Translations under genes and position numbers: made by a program
Assembly (NCBI GenBank): GCA_019911785.1
Contig: JAIOJM010000370.1
Location: 1 to 9,928, forward strand
DNA: 9,928 nucleotides
Source: Sulfuricella sp.
GTDB lineage: Bacteria; Pseudomonadota; Gammaproteobacteria; Burkholderiales; Sulfuricellaceae
Direction of reading: 5' to 3'
Shown: positions 1-6,688 of the stretch, in pieces
Position numbering within the stretch: the stretch's first letter is position 1
Layout of the letters: each line of letters starts with the position of its first letter
The notes under the pieces: model-generated
What the model was told of the DNA's origin: nothing
Seen by the model: the letters and a program-made list of their open reading frames with translations, nothing else
The model's database searches: none

Positions 1-276
1 CGACAGGGTGGAAAATACGCGCCGACCCTCGGGCGAGTGCGCCAGGCCGGTGCGGGCGATTTTGTGCGAGGCCATGCCGGTCACGTCCCTGGCGCCGAGA
101 CGGATATCCCCGCCGGTCGGCTTGATCATGCCGGAAACGGCGCGCATGGTGGTGGTTTTGCCTGCGCCGTTGGAGCCGATGAGGGTGACAACCTTGCCCT
201 GTGGCACGTCGATGGAAATGCCGTGCAGCACTTCTACCTTGCCATAGGCGGCGTGTAAATTTTTGATCTGTAACAT
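1..276 (-). CDS. livF: LivF-type ATPase of a branched-chain amino acid (HAAT) family ABC importer, partial (C-terminus beyond the window)
   Basis: This is the N-terminal 92 residues of the second nucleotide-binding subunit of a Liv-type importer; it would hydrolyse ATP at the cytoplasmic face together with the LivG domain encoded just upstream. The sequence shows a Walker A motif GSNGAGKTT at residues 34-42, an aromatic A-loop candidate near the start (AAYG, Tyr11), and PEGRRVF around residues 81-87, which is typical of LivF where LivG has ARTFQN. The Walker B and signature motifs would lie past position 1. The start ATG (274-276) follows the livMG stop by 10 bases, and AAGGGG formed across that stop supplies a Shine-Dalgarno site. 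It is the last visible gene of the operon, after the binding protein, livH and livMG. Family assignment is firm; the substrate is not known. Confidence 0.93.
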   Translation of the reverse strand, partial: MLQIKNLHAAYGKVEVLHGISIDVPQGKVVTLIGSNGAGKTTTMRAVSGMIKPTGGDIRLGARDVTGMASHKIARTGLAHSPEGRRVFSTLS

Positions 277-286
277 TATGGGCCCC

Positions 287-2230
287 TTATGCTGCCTCGG
301 CGCTGCCGCCAAGGTAGGCTTCGATCACCTTCTCGTTGGACTGCACTTCGGCCGGAGTGCCTTCTGCGATTTTCTGGCCGAAATCCAGCACCGACACGGT
401 GTCACATATGCTCATTACCACGTCCATGTGATGCTCGATGAGGATCACGGTGATGCCGTGGTCGCGGATTTTCTGGATCATCCCGATCAGCTCCTTGATG
501 TCCGGAGCGGTCAGACCGGCGGCCGGCTCATCGAGCAGCAGCAGGCTGGGGTTCAGCGCCAGCGCACGGGCGATTTCCAGCAGGCGCTGCTTGCCGTAAG
601 GCAGGTTGCGCGCTTCCTCGTTGGCGAGGTCGGCCAGGCCGACGAACTTGAGCAGGCTGGCGGCACGCACGCGCGCTGCGCGTTTTTCCTTGCGGCAGCG
701 CGGGGTGTGCAGAATGACATCGAGGATGTTGCTGTGATAGGTATGATGCAGGCCGACCAGCACGTTTTCGATCGCGGTCATTTCGCCGAACAGTTGGACG
801 TTCTGGAAGGTGCGCGCGATACCTTCGCCGGCGATGGAGGAGGGCGAGGTGCCGGCAATGGCTTTGCCGTTGAATTCGATTTCGCCTGCGGTAGGGCTGT
901 AGATGCCGGTGAGCACGTTCATCATCGTGCTCTTGCCCGAGCCGTTCGGGCCGATCAGGCCATGCACGGTGCCCTTGGCGATTTCCAGGTTGACTGCGTT
1001 GAGCGCCTTCAGGCCGCCGAATTGCATCAGGATGTCGCGCGCTTCGAGCAAGTTGCCCTTGACGGTGACCGGGTGGTCCGGCACCGACCAGACATGCTGG
1101 CTGTCGCCGTGCTCGGTGATGATTTCGTGGCGCTGTATCCACTGCGGCCGGTATTTCTGCACGATGCCGCGCAGGAAGCCCATGATGCCGTCGGGCAGAT
1201 AGTAGACGACGAACAGGATCATCACGCCGAAAATCGTCAGGCGGTGCTCGGTAATGTTTTCCATGAAGTGGCCGAATACGGCCAGACCGATGGTGACGAC
1301 CAGGGGCAGTGCGACCTGTTTCAGGTTGCGCTGGCCGGTGCTTACGGCAAAAGCCGAATAGGCCACTGTGAACGCGGCGATGCCGATCGCGATGGTGCGG
1401 AACAGTTCGATATCGGACAGGACATTGGGCAGCATGACGATGATGATCGCCCCCAGGATCGGGCCGCTTCGTGTTTTGCGCCCGCCCATGATGACCGCGA
1501 GCAGGAACAGGATGGTCAGCTCGAAGTTGTAGGTGTTGGGTGAAATGTATTCCTCGGAGTAAGTGAACAGGCTGCCGGCAAGGCCCGCCAGCGCGGCGCT
1601 GATCACAAATGCATAAACCTTGTAGGCATACACGCTCACTGCCATGCAGTCGGATGCCACCGGGCTGTCGCGCAAGGCCTCGAATGCCCGCCCAAGATGG
1701 GATTTGAGGATGCGCTGCACCACGATGACGGTCAGCACCAGCACCACCAGCACGATGTAGTAGTAGTCGGTGCCGGTAACCTGGTGGCCGAAGAACACCG
1801 GCTTGCGTATTGAAAGTCCGAGTGGCCCGTTGGTGAGGAAGGTCATTTCGTTGATCATGATCTGGATGATGGTGCCGAAAGCCAGGGTCACCATGGCCAG
1901 GTAGGGGCCGCTTACGCGCAGGGCGGGCAGCGCCAGGATGGCGCCGAACATGGCGGTGACGGCGATGCTCGCCGGTACCGCGAGCAGGAACGGCACGCCG
2001 AGCTGGAAATTGAGCACCCCGGCGGTGTAGGAGCCGATCCCGAACAGCGCGGCATGGCCGAGCGAAACCTCGCCCACATAACCCACCACGATGTCGAGTC
2101 CGAGCAGCAGGATGGCGAAGATCCCGATGATCACCATCAGATGGATGTAATAAGGGTTCGGCCAGATGTAGGGCAGTGCCGCAACTGCGGCCAGAGCCAG
2201 AATAATGGAGATTTTCTTGATTGCGCCCAT
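287..2230 (-). CDS. livM-livG: Fused LivM permease - LivG ATPase of a Liv-type ABC importer
   Basis: A 647-residue fusion of two subunits that are separate in E. coli. Residues 1-355 are a LivM-type permease with many hydrophobic segments, the conserved VGYVGEVSLGHAALFGIGSY region (about 49-68) and a cytoplasmic coupling stretch GRAFEALRDSPVASD (180-194). A hydrophilic linker (about 356-392) leads into a complete LivG-type ATPase: Walker A GPNGSGKST (427-435), Q-loop ARTFQ (472-476), signature variant LPYGKQ (543-548), Walker B LLLLDEP (563-569), and switch His600 in IEHHM. The C-terminus EAYLG is typical of LivG. The start ATG at 2228-2230 gives the expected MGAIKK membrane-anchor start; an upstream in-frame start near 2386 lies inside livH and is rejected. 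Only one base separates the livH stop from this start, so translational coupling is likely. There is extra hydrophobic sequence (about 281-330) before the final conserved segment. Such fusions are known from other proteobacteria; the substrate is unresolved. Confidence 0.92.
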   Translation of the reverse strand: MGAIKKISIILALAAVAALPYIWPNPYYIHLMVIIGIFAILLLGLDIVVGYVGEVSLGHAALFGIGSYTAGVLNFQLGVPFLLAVPASIAVTAMFGAILALPALRVSGPYLAMVTLAFGTIIQIMINEMTFLTNGPLGLSIRKPVFFGHQVTGTDYYYIVLVVLVLTVIVVQRILKSHLGRAFEALRDSPVASDCMAVSVYAYKVYAFVISAALAGLAGSLFTYSEEYISPNTYNFELTILFLLAVIMGGRKTRSGPILGAIIIVMLPNVLSDIELFRTIAIGIAAFTVAYSAFAVSTGQRNLKQVALPLVVTIGLAVFGHFMENITEHRLTIFGVMILFVVYYLPDGIMGFLRGIVQKYRPQWIQRHEIITEHGDSQHVWSVPDHPVTVKGNLLEARDILMQFGGLKALNAVNLEIAKGTVHGLIGPNGSGKSTMMNVLTGIYSPTAGEIEFNGKAIAGTSPSSIAGEGIARTFQNVQLFGEMTAIENVLVGLHHTYHSNILDVILHTPRCRKEKRAARVRAASLLKFVGLADLANEEARNLPYGKQRLLEIARALALNPSLLLLDEPAAGLTAPDIKELIGMIQKIRDHGITVILIEHHMDVVMSICDTVSVLDFGQKIAEGTPAEVQSNEKVIEAYLGGSAEAA

Positions 2231-2231
2231 G

Positions 2232-3104
2232 CTATACCTTCTTGATTTCCGATTTGCCGAACAGGCCGGCCGGTTTGACTGCCAGCACCAGCAGCAGCAG
2301 CACCAGACCCGGTACGTCCTTGTAACCGGTGGAGATGTAGTACCCGGTCGTGGTTTCCGCAATGCCCAGCAGCAGGCCGCCGGCAATCACGCCCATGCCG
2401 CTGTTGAGGCCGCCGATGATGGCTACAGCGAAAGCTTTCAAGCCCAACACCACGCCCATGGTGGCGCCAGTGAGTGTCAGCGGGGCTACCAGCACCCCGG
2501 CAAACGCCGCCGTCATGGAACTCAAGGCATAGGAAAAGGTGATCACCATGCCGGTGTTGATGCCCATCAGGCCGGCGGCGTCGCGGTCGTTGGAGGTGGC
2601 CACCACCGCCTTGCCATAGATGGATTTGCGGTTGAAGAACTCCACGGCCAGCATGATGGCGATTGCGCCGACGACGACCAGTATTTCCATCGGCAGCACT
2701 CTTACACCGAGGAAATTGAGCGGAGACGATGGGAGCGGGGAGGGAAACTTCAGGTCGTCGCGGCCCCAGATATTTTCCGCAACGTTCTTGAAAATGATGG
2801 CCAAAGAAATGGTGGTCATGATCCAGCCGAATTCGGACTTGGTCTTCAACGCGGGCAGCACGCCGACACGTTCGACCACGATACCTTGCAGCGCGCCGAA
2901 AATCAGGACGATCGGGATCATCAGCCAGTAGCTCATGTGGCCGACCAGAGTGAGGCCAACCAGGGCGCCCAGCATCAATGCCTCGCCCTGGCCGAAATTC
3001 AGGGTGCGCGAGGTGGCGAAAGTCAGTTGGTAGCCGAAGGCAATCACGGCGTAAATCATGCCGAGCGATATGCCGCTTACAATGAGTTGCGAGAGGATTT
3101 CCAT
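2232..3104 (-). CDS. livH: LivH-type permease of a branched-chain amino acid family ABC importer
   Basis: A 290-residue inner-membrane permease that would pair with the LivM domain to form the transport channel. It is almost entirely hydrophobic segments and has the family's early conserved stretch GMIYAVIAFGYQLTFATSRT followed by LNFGQGE (15-41), the cytoplasmic coupling loop with GKAVVATSNDRDAAGLMGIN (164-183), and the C-terminal VLAVKPAGLFG (273-283). Length and ending match LivH proteins. The start ATG at 3102-3104 (MEILSQ) was chosen because it begins at the family N-terminus; an in-frame ATG at 3149 would add 15 unrelated residues encoded by a hairpin. The Shine-Dalgarno site is poor (GGAACGG within a short GGAAC-C-GTTCC repeat). 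The gene lies 70 bases after the binding-protein gene and one base before livM-livG. Confidence 0.94.
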   Translation of the reverse strand: MEILSQLIVSGISLGMIYAVIAFGYQLTFATSRTLNFGQGEALMLGALVGLTLVGHMSYWLMIPIVLIFGALQGIVVERVGVLPALKTKSEFGWIMTTISLAIIFKNVAENIWGRDDLKFPSPLPSSPLNFLGVRVLPMEILVVVGAIAIMLAVEFFNRKSIYGKAVVATSNDRDAAGLMGINTGMVITFSYALSSMTAAFAGVLVAPLTLTGATMGVVLGLKAFAVAIIGGLNSGMGVIAGGLLLGIAETTTGYYISTGYKDVPGLVLLLLVLAVKPAGLFGKSEIKKV

Positions 3105-3123
3105 GGGAACCGTTCCGTCGAGT

Positions 3124-3149
3124 ATGAGCCGGGGCTGCCCCCGGCTCAT
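3124..3149 (-). other. Perfect 11-bp intercistronic hairpin between the binding-protein gene and livH
   Basis: Positions 3124-3134 (ATGAGCCGGGG on the plus strand) pair exactly with 3139-3149 around a 4-base loop. The stem is strongly GC-rich. It lies 25 bases after the binding-protein stop codon and 19 bases before the livH start in the minus-strand transcript. No run of T follows on the minus strand, so it is not a classical intrinsic terminator. By analogy with hairpins after other periplasmic binding-protein genes it may protect the upstream message from 3' exonucleases or limit read-through into the permease genes; that role is inferred. Confidence 0.75.
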
Positions 3150-3174
3150 GTGCTAGTGCTAAAGGGCTGCGCGC

Positions 3175-4398
3175 TTACGACTTCTTGGCGGGGGCTGCCT
3201 TGCCCTTCACCTTTTCACGCACTACCTGGCCCTTGTCCGACTCGTAGGCGTAAACCACGCGACCGTTCCTGACTTCGCCCATCACCGGCATGTTGATGGT
3301 GATGGCCTCATGGTCGTCATGAGTATAAGGGTGGTCATAGGTGGTGATCACGCCATCCACTTTCTCGTTCAGGTTCTCCAGCGCTTCGCGGATCTTCACG
3401 CCATCGGTGCCGCCGGCCTGCTTGATCGCGGCTGCCAGGATGTACATCGAGTCATAGCCCTGCGCGGCGGAAACCGGGGAAGCGATGCGATCGATCTTGT
3501 AAGTCTTCTGGTAGGCTTCGATGAAAGCCTTGCGCTTGGGCGTGTTGGGCTCCTGGATGAAGGTTTGCGGCATGCGCGCGCCATCGCTGTTCTTGCCGGC
3601 ATTGTCGATGAAGTTGCCCATCGACAGCGTCCAGCTGCCGATCATCGGCACTTTCCAGCCCAGTTTTTCCATGCCGTTGGCGATCTGCGCCAGCTCAGGC
3701 CCGATGGCGTAGGTCAGAATCGCCTGAGCGCCGGCTTCCTTGGCCTTCAGCAACTGGGCGGTCATGTCCACGTCCTTGACGTTGAATTTCTCCACCGCGA
3801 CCGGCTTGACGTTCTTGGCGGCCAGCGCCTTTTCCAAGTCCTCGCGGCCAAGCTGGCCGTAGTTGGTGGAATCGGCCAGGATCGCCACTTTGGTGAATTT
3901 TTGCGTGTCGATCGCTTCCTTGACGATCAGCGCGGACTGGATGGCGTCGTTGGCCGAAGTGCGGAAGACGTAGTTGTCGGGATATTGGGGCGGCAGGAAC
4001 TGCTTGGTGACGATGGAGCCGGTGGCCACGTTGTTGAGCACAGGTATCTTGGCTTCCTGGTAGAAACGCTGCGAGGCCAGGGAAACGCCGGTGTTGATGT
4101 AGCCCAGGGTGGCGATGACGTGCTCCTTGTTGATGAGTTCCTGGGCGACCTGCACGCCGCGCTCATTTTTGGCTTCGTCGTCGCGTTCGATCAGCTGGAT
4201 CTTGCGCCCGAGAACGCCGCCTTTCTTGTTGATTTCGTCGGCCGCGAGCTTCACGCCGTCGCGCATGCTGGCGCCCATCGGCGAGGAACCGCCGGTGAAC
4301 GGACCGGAAAGGCCGATCTTGATCGGTTCTGCCGCAATCGTCGCGGTGGAGGCGCACAGCGCCAGCGCTGCTGCCAATGCCTTAATCCTGATATTCAT
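3175..4398 (-). CDS. livK: Periplasmic substrate-binding protein of a Liv-type (HAAT) ABC importer
   Basis: A 407-residue type I periplasmic binding protein (Peripla_BP_6 / LivJ-LivK-like). Residues 1-23 form a signal peptide (basic MNIRIK, hydrophobic Ala/Leu core, likely cut A23|E24); Cys15 is not in a proper lipobox, so a soluble periplasmic protein is expected. The mature part opens with IKIGLSGPFTGG (26-37), continues with GVKLAADEINKKGGVLGRKI, and has the usual two-lobe pattern with VAILADSTNYG in the middle. The C-terminus is a Lys/Ala tail. Start: ATG at 4396-4398 with a strong AAGGAG site 8 bases upstream. It heads the livK-H-MG-F operon. Ligand residues do not let me separate leucine-type amino acids, amides, urea, aromatic acids or other carboxylates, so the symbol denotes family position, not proven specificity. 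Confidence 0.87.
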   Translation of the reverse strand: MNIRIKALAAALALCASTATIAAEPIKIGLSGPFTGGSSPMGASMRDGVKLAADEINKKGGVLGRKIQLIERDDEAKNERGVQVAQELINKEHVIATLGYINTGVSLASQRFYQEAKIPVLNNVATGSIVTKQFLPPQYPDNYVFRTSANDAIQSALIVKEAIDTQKFTKVAILADSTNYGQLGREDLEKALAAKNVKPVAVEKFNVKDVDMTAQLLKAKEAGAQAILTYAIGPELAQIANGMEKLGWKVPMIGSWTLSMGNFIDNAGKNSDGARMPQTFIQEPNTPKRKAFIEAYQKTYKIDRIASPVSAAQGYDSMYILAAAIKQAGGTDGVKIREALENLNEKVDGVITTYDHPYTHDDHEAITINMPVMGEVRNGRVVYAYESDKGQVVREKVKGKAAPAKKS

Positions 4399-4486
4399 AA
4401 GGTGAGCTCCTTGAATGTTGATTGAGATGCCAAAACAGCTAAATGCAAATCGACCGCGCCTTTCATTCTACCCTGCTTACGGCTGA

Positions 4487-4505
4487 TTTTTCATATTATG
4501 AAAAA
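4487..4505. promoter_or_regulatory. AT-rich perfect inverted repeat in the livK leader, candidate operator
   Basis: The 19 bases TTTTTCATATTATGAAAAA have perfect 8-base arms (4487-4494 and 4498-4505) around a 3-base centre. The repeat lies about 90-105 bases upstream of the livK start, just downstream of the first candidate promoter, and it contains the -10 box of a second candidate promoter (minus strand, TTCCAC at 4518-4523, 17 bases, CATAAT at 4495-4500). As RNA it would be a weak A-U hairpin with no GC stem, so a protein-binding site is more likely than a terminator. The binding protein is unknown. Confidence 0.45.
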
Positions 4506-4524
4506 CCGTGCTGCAGTGTGGAAT

Positions 4525-4553
4525 ACTGTACCCGATAAATTTACCGGTTTCAA
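4525..4553 (-). promoter_or_regulatory. Predicted sigma-70 promoter of the livK operon, with a near-palindrome filling its spacer
   Basis: On the minus strand a -35 box TTGAAA (4548-4553, 5 of 6 to consensus) is followed by exactly 17 bases and a -10 box TACAGT (4525-4530, 4 of 6). Transcription would begin near 4518 and leave a leader of about 120 bases before livK. The spacer contains CCGGTAAATTTATCGG (4532-4547), which is self-complementary apart from one position pair, and so looks like a repressor site between the two boxes. This is a by-eye prediction. Confidence 0.5.
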
Positions 4554-4637
4554 GAATATATTTAAGCCGCAAGAACTGCCAACTACATGAATATTATTGT
4601 TTTCTAATGCACCATGTGATTATGTGTCTTATATATC

Positions 4638-5285
4638 TTATAAATCATATGTTTTGTCGCCGACCAGTACGACCAGAACACGATAAGGGCCATGCGCTCC
4701 GAGCGTGACGGTCTGTTCGATGTCCGCGGTACGCGAGGGCCCCGATATGAAATTGACCGCGCGCGGCGGCTGTTTGCATTCGCGACGCAGGAGATCCCAG
4801 GCGTCTTCCATCGACGCGACGATGCGGCCTGTTGCCACTATCGCAACATGGGTTTCCGGCAGCAGGCTGACGCTGGGCGGCGTTTCCGGCCCGGACAGCA
4901 TCATCAGGGTGCCGGTTTCGGCAATGGCGCAAAAGGCGCCGGTAACGCCAAGCAGGTCGCGGTCATTCGCCGGCCGTGCCTCGATGTCCAGCCCCGCGCC
5001 ATGCCACGGCAAATCTGCCAGAGCCGGCCAGCATACGCCCTGGCTGGGCAAACCGCGTTCAGCGAGATGGTGCGCGAGCATCGCCGGAACGTCCGCCATG
5101 CTGGCGGCTTCCATTACATCGCTGGAGAGCATCAGGGCGCGCTCCTTGAAGTGCGCCACCGGGTTATCCAGCCGGGGCGGTGCCGGCCCGCGCGCATGAG
5201 TGGCAAGGCAGGTGTCTATTTGCGCTGCATCGCTGCGGCCGAGGGCCTTGCCGATCCGTGCCAGAATTCTGTCCCGGGCGCTCAT
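4638..5285 (-). CDS. lutC: LutC/YkgG-type LUD-domain protein of the L-lactate oxidation complex
   Basis: A 215-residue protein of the LutC (YkgG) family. With LutA and LutB it is needed to oxidise L-lactate to pyruvate by a cytochrome-independent, iron-sulfur route in Bacillus and other bacteria; the exact task of this subunit is not settled. The LUD domain is visible in GVTGAFCAIAETGTLMM (113-129), the LLPETHVAIV strand (141-150) and the near-terminal SGPSRTADIEQTVTLGAHGP block (181-200) that marks the family. The N-terminus MSARDRILARIGKAL is also typical. There is no cysteine cluster, as expected. The start ATG (5283-5285) overlaps the lutB TGA in an ATGA, with AAGGA 8 bases upstream. Last gene of lutABC. 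Confidence 0.92.
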   Translation of the reverse strand: MSARDRILARIGKALGRSDAAQIDTCLATHARGPAPPRLDNPVAHFKERALMLSSDVMEAASMADVPAMLAHHLAERGLPSQGVCWPALADLPWHGAGLDIEARPANDRDLLGVTGAFCAIAETGTLMMLSGPETPPSVSLLPETHVAIVATGRIVASMEDAWDLLRRECKQPPRAVNFISGPSRTADIEQTVTLGAHGPYRVLVVLVGDKTYDL

Positions 5286-6688
5286 GGTCGTTTTCCTTGA
5301 TGGTAGAGTTCGCGAAAGGTTTTACCCACCGGGGCCGGCATGTCGCGGCCATCGGTCCAGCCGCTTGCGCCGGGCAGGCGATGCAACAGTCCATCTGCGC
5401 CGCCGGCATATTTCAGTGCGCGGACTGCGATTTTCGTCGCCAGGGCATAGACGGCCGGGTGTCGCGCCATCCATGACCAGAGCCTGAGAGCGACCCGCTC
5501 CTGCCACGGTTTCAAGCCCCGCTCCGCCAGCTTTTCGCGCAACTGGCGCAACAGGTCAGGCAAGGGGATTTTTACCGGGCAGACCTCGCCGCAGGCGCCG
5601 CACAGGGTGGAGGCGTTGGGCAGGTCGGGCGCATTTTCCAGGCCGACGAAAGTCGGCGTCAGGATCGAGCCCATCGGCCCCGGATAGACCCAGCCATAGG
5701 CGTGGCCGCCGATGTTCTGATAAACCGGGCAATGGTTCATGCAGGCGCCGCAGCGGATGCAGCGCAGCATGGGCTGCAATTCACCGCCCAGCAGGCTGCT
5801 GCGGCCGTTGTCCACCAGGATGATATGAAAATGTTCGGGGCCGTCGTGGTCGGCGGCGCCTTTGTTGCCGGTCAGTACCGACACGTAATTGGTGATCGAC
5901 TGCCCGGTGGCGGAACGGGGCAGCAAACGCAGCAGGGTGGTAACGTCTTCCAGCGTCGGCACCACTTTCTCGATGCCGGTGATGGCGACATGCACCCGCG
6001 GCAGCGTGGTCACCAGGCGGCCGTTGCCTTCGTTGGTGACGATCAGGGCCGAACCGGTTTCCGCAATCAGGAAATTCGCGCCGGAAATGCCCATGTCGGC
6101 GGATAGAAACGCCGGGCGGAGTATCTCCCGCGCCTCGCGGCACAGCTCGGCAATGTCGGTTTTGCGCGGCCGCTGGTGTTTTTCCGCGAACAGGTCGGCA
6201 ACCTCCTCCTTGCTTTTGTGCACCACCGGCGCAACGATGTGGGAAGGCGGTTCGTGGGCGAGCTGCAGGATGTATTCGCCCAGGTCGGTTTCGACTACCT
6301 CGATGCCCTGGCTTTCCAGCGCCTCGTTCAGGCCGCATTCCTCGCTTACCATGGACTTGGATTTGGTCGCCTTGCGCACGCCGTGCAGGGCGGCGATTTC
6401 AGCGACGATACGGTTGACGTCCGCGCCGGTCTCCGCCCAGTGGACTGTGGCTCCGCGCGCGGTGGCTTGTCGCTCGAAATGCAGCAGCCACTGGTCCAGG
6501 TTGTGCAGCACGCGGTCGCGGATCGCCGCTGCCGCCGTGCGGCTTGCCTCGAGATCGGCAATTTCGCCGATCACCGCGGCGCGCCCGCCGACGAAACGGG
6601 TTTGCAGGCGCGACAGGGCCTGCTGGAGATTTTCGTCGTTCAGCTTTTCGCTGACATAACGCTTGAAGTTGATGGAGGCGACTTGCAT
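5282..6688 (-). CDS. lutB: LutB/YkgF-type iron-sulfur subunit of the L-lactate oxidation complex
   Basis: A 468-residue protein, close to the usual length of LutB/YkgF. Residues 60-300 form a LUD domain (for example ISGANFLIAETGSALIVTNE, 201-220, and LPRVHVAITGIEKVVP, 229-244). Two [4Fe-4S] ferredoxin-like clusters follow: C310-x2-C313-x2-C316-x3-C320-P and C363-x2-C366-x3-C370-P, separated by the conserved GGHAYGWVYPGPMGS. It is expected to carry electrons from lactate oxidation in the cytoplasm. Two adjacent ATG codons are possible starts (6689-6691 or 6686-6688); GGGGAGG lies only 1 base before the first and 4 before the second, so the second is preferred. Either one overlaps the lutA TGA, showing translational coupling. 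The frame stays open further upstream, but that part is a shadow of lutA. It ends in an ATGA overlap with lutC. Confidence 0.95.
   Translation of the reverse strand: MQVASINFKRYVSEKLNDENLQQALSRLQTRFVGGRAAVIGEIADLEASRTAAAAIRDRVLHNLDQWLLHFERQATARGATVHWAETGADVNRIVAEIAALHGVRKATKSKSMVSEECGLNEALESQGIEVVETDLGEYILQLAHEPPSHIVAPVVHKSKEEVADLFAEKHQRPRKTDIAELCREAREILRPAFLSADMGISGANFLIAETGSALIVTNEGNGRLVTTLPRVHVAITGIEKVVPTLEDVTTLLRLLPRSATGQSITNYVSVLTGNKGAADHDGPEHFHIILVDNGRSSLLGGELQPMLRCIRCGACMNHCPVYQNIGGHAYGWVYPGPMGSILTPTFVGLENAPDLPNASTLCGACGEVCPVKIPLPDLLRQLREKLAERGLKPWQERVALRLWSWMARHPAVYALATKIAVRALKYAGGADGLLHRLPGASGWTDGRDMPAPVGKTFRELYHQGKRP

Larger units (their letters stand above)
4399..4637 (-). other. 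AT-rich intergenic region between lutC and livK
   Basis: This 239-base gap is clearly richer in A and T than the flanking genes. It holds the two candidate livK promoters and the two inverted repeats described separately, and a repeated TTCTTG (minus strand, spaced 19 bases, just upstream of and abutting the predicted -35). After the lutC stop I find no GC-rich stem followed by a T run, so no intrinsic terminator for the lut operon is visible; read-through into the liv operon is possible. A small open frame on the plus strand from about 4508 has no ribosome site and runs into lutC, and is not considered a gene. Confidence 0.7.

Noticed and set aside
263..1543. Long open frame on the plus strand opposite livM-livG (also similar ones near 2205-3272, 3310-4425 and 6176-7024)
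   Set aside because: These mirror the codon bias of well-supported minus-strand genes, have no family motifs and are rich in His/Asp/Gln runs typical of antisense frames.
2282..2306. CAG-rich tract resembling a trinucleotide repeat
   Set aside because: It encodes a leucine/valine membrane helix of LivH with CTG codons, not an independent repeat.
2231..2386. Possible N-terminal extension of the LivM-LivG protein
   Set aside because: The extension is an out-of-frame reading of livH; the start at 2230 gives the normal LivM N-terminus.
3106..3116. GGAAC-C-GTTCC repeat at the livH ribosome site as a translation switch
   Set aside because: The loop would be too small for the full stem; only three base pairs could form, so masking of the site is unlikely.
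4508..4708. Small plus-strand frame of 66 codons in the lutC-livK gap
   Set aside because: No ribosome site, no recognisable motif, and it runs into the 3' end of lutC on the other strand.
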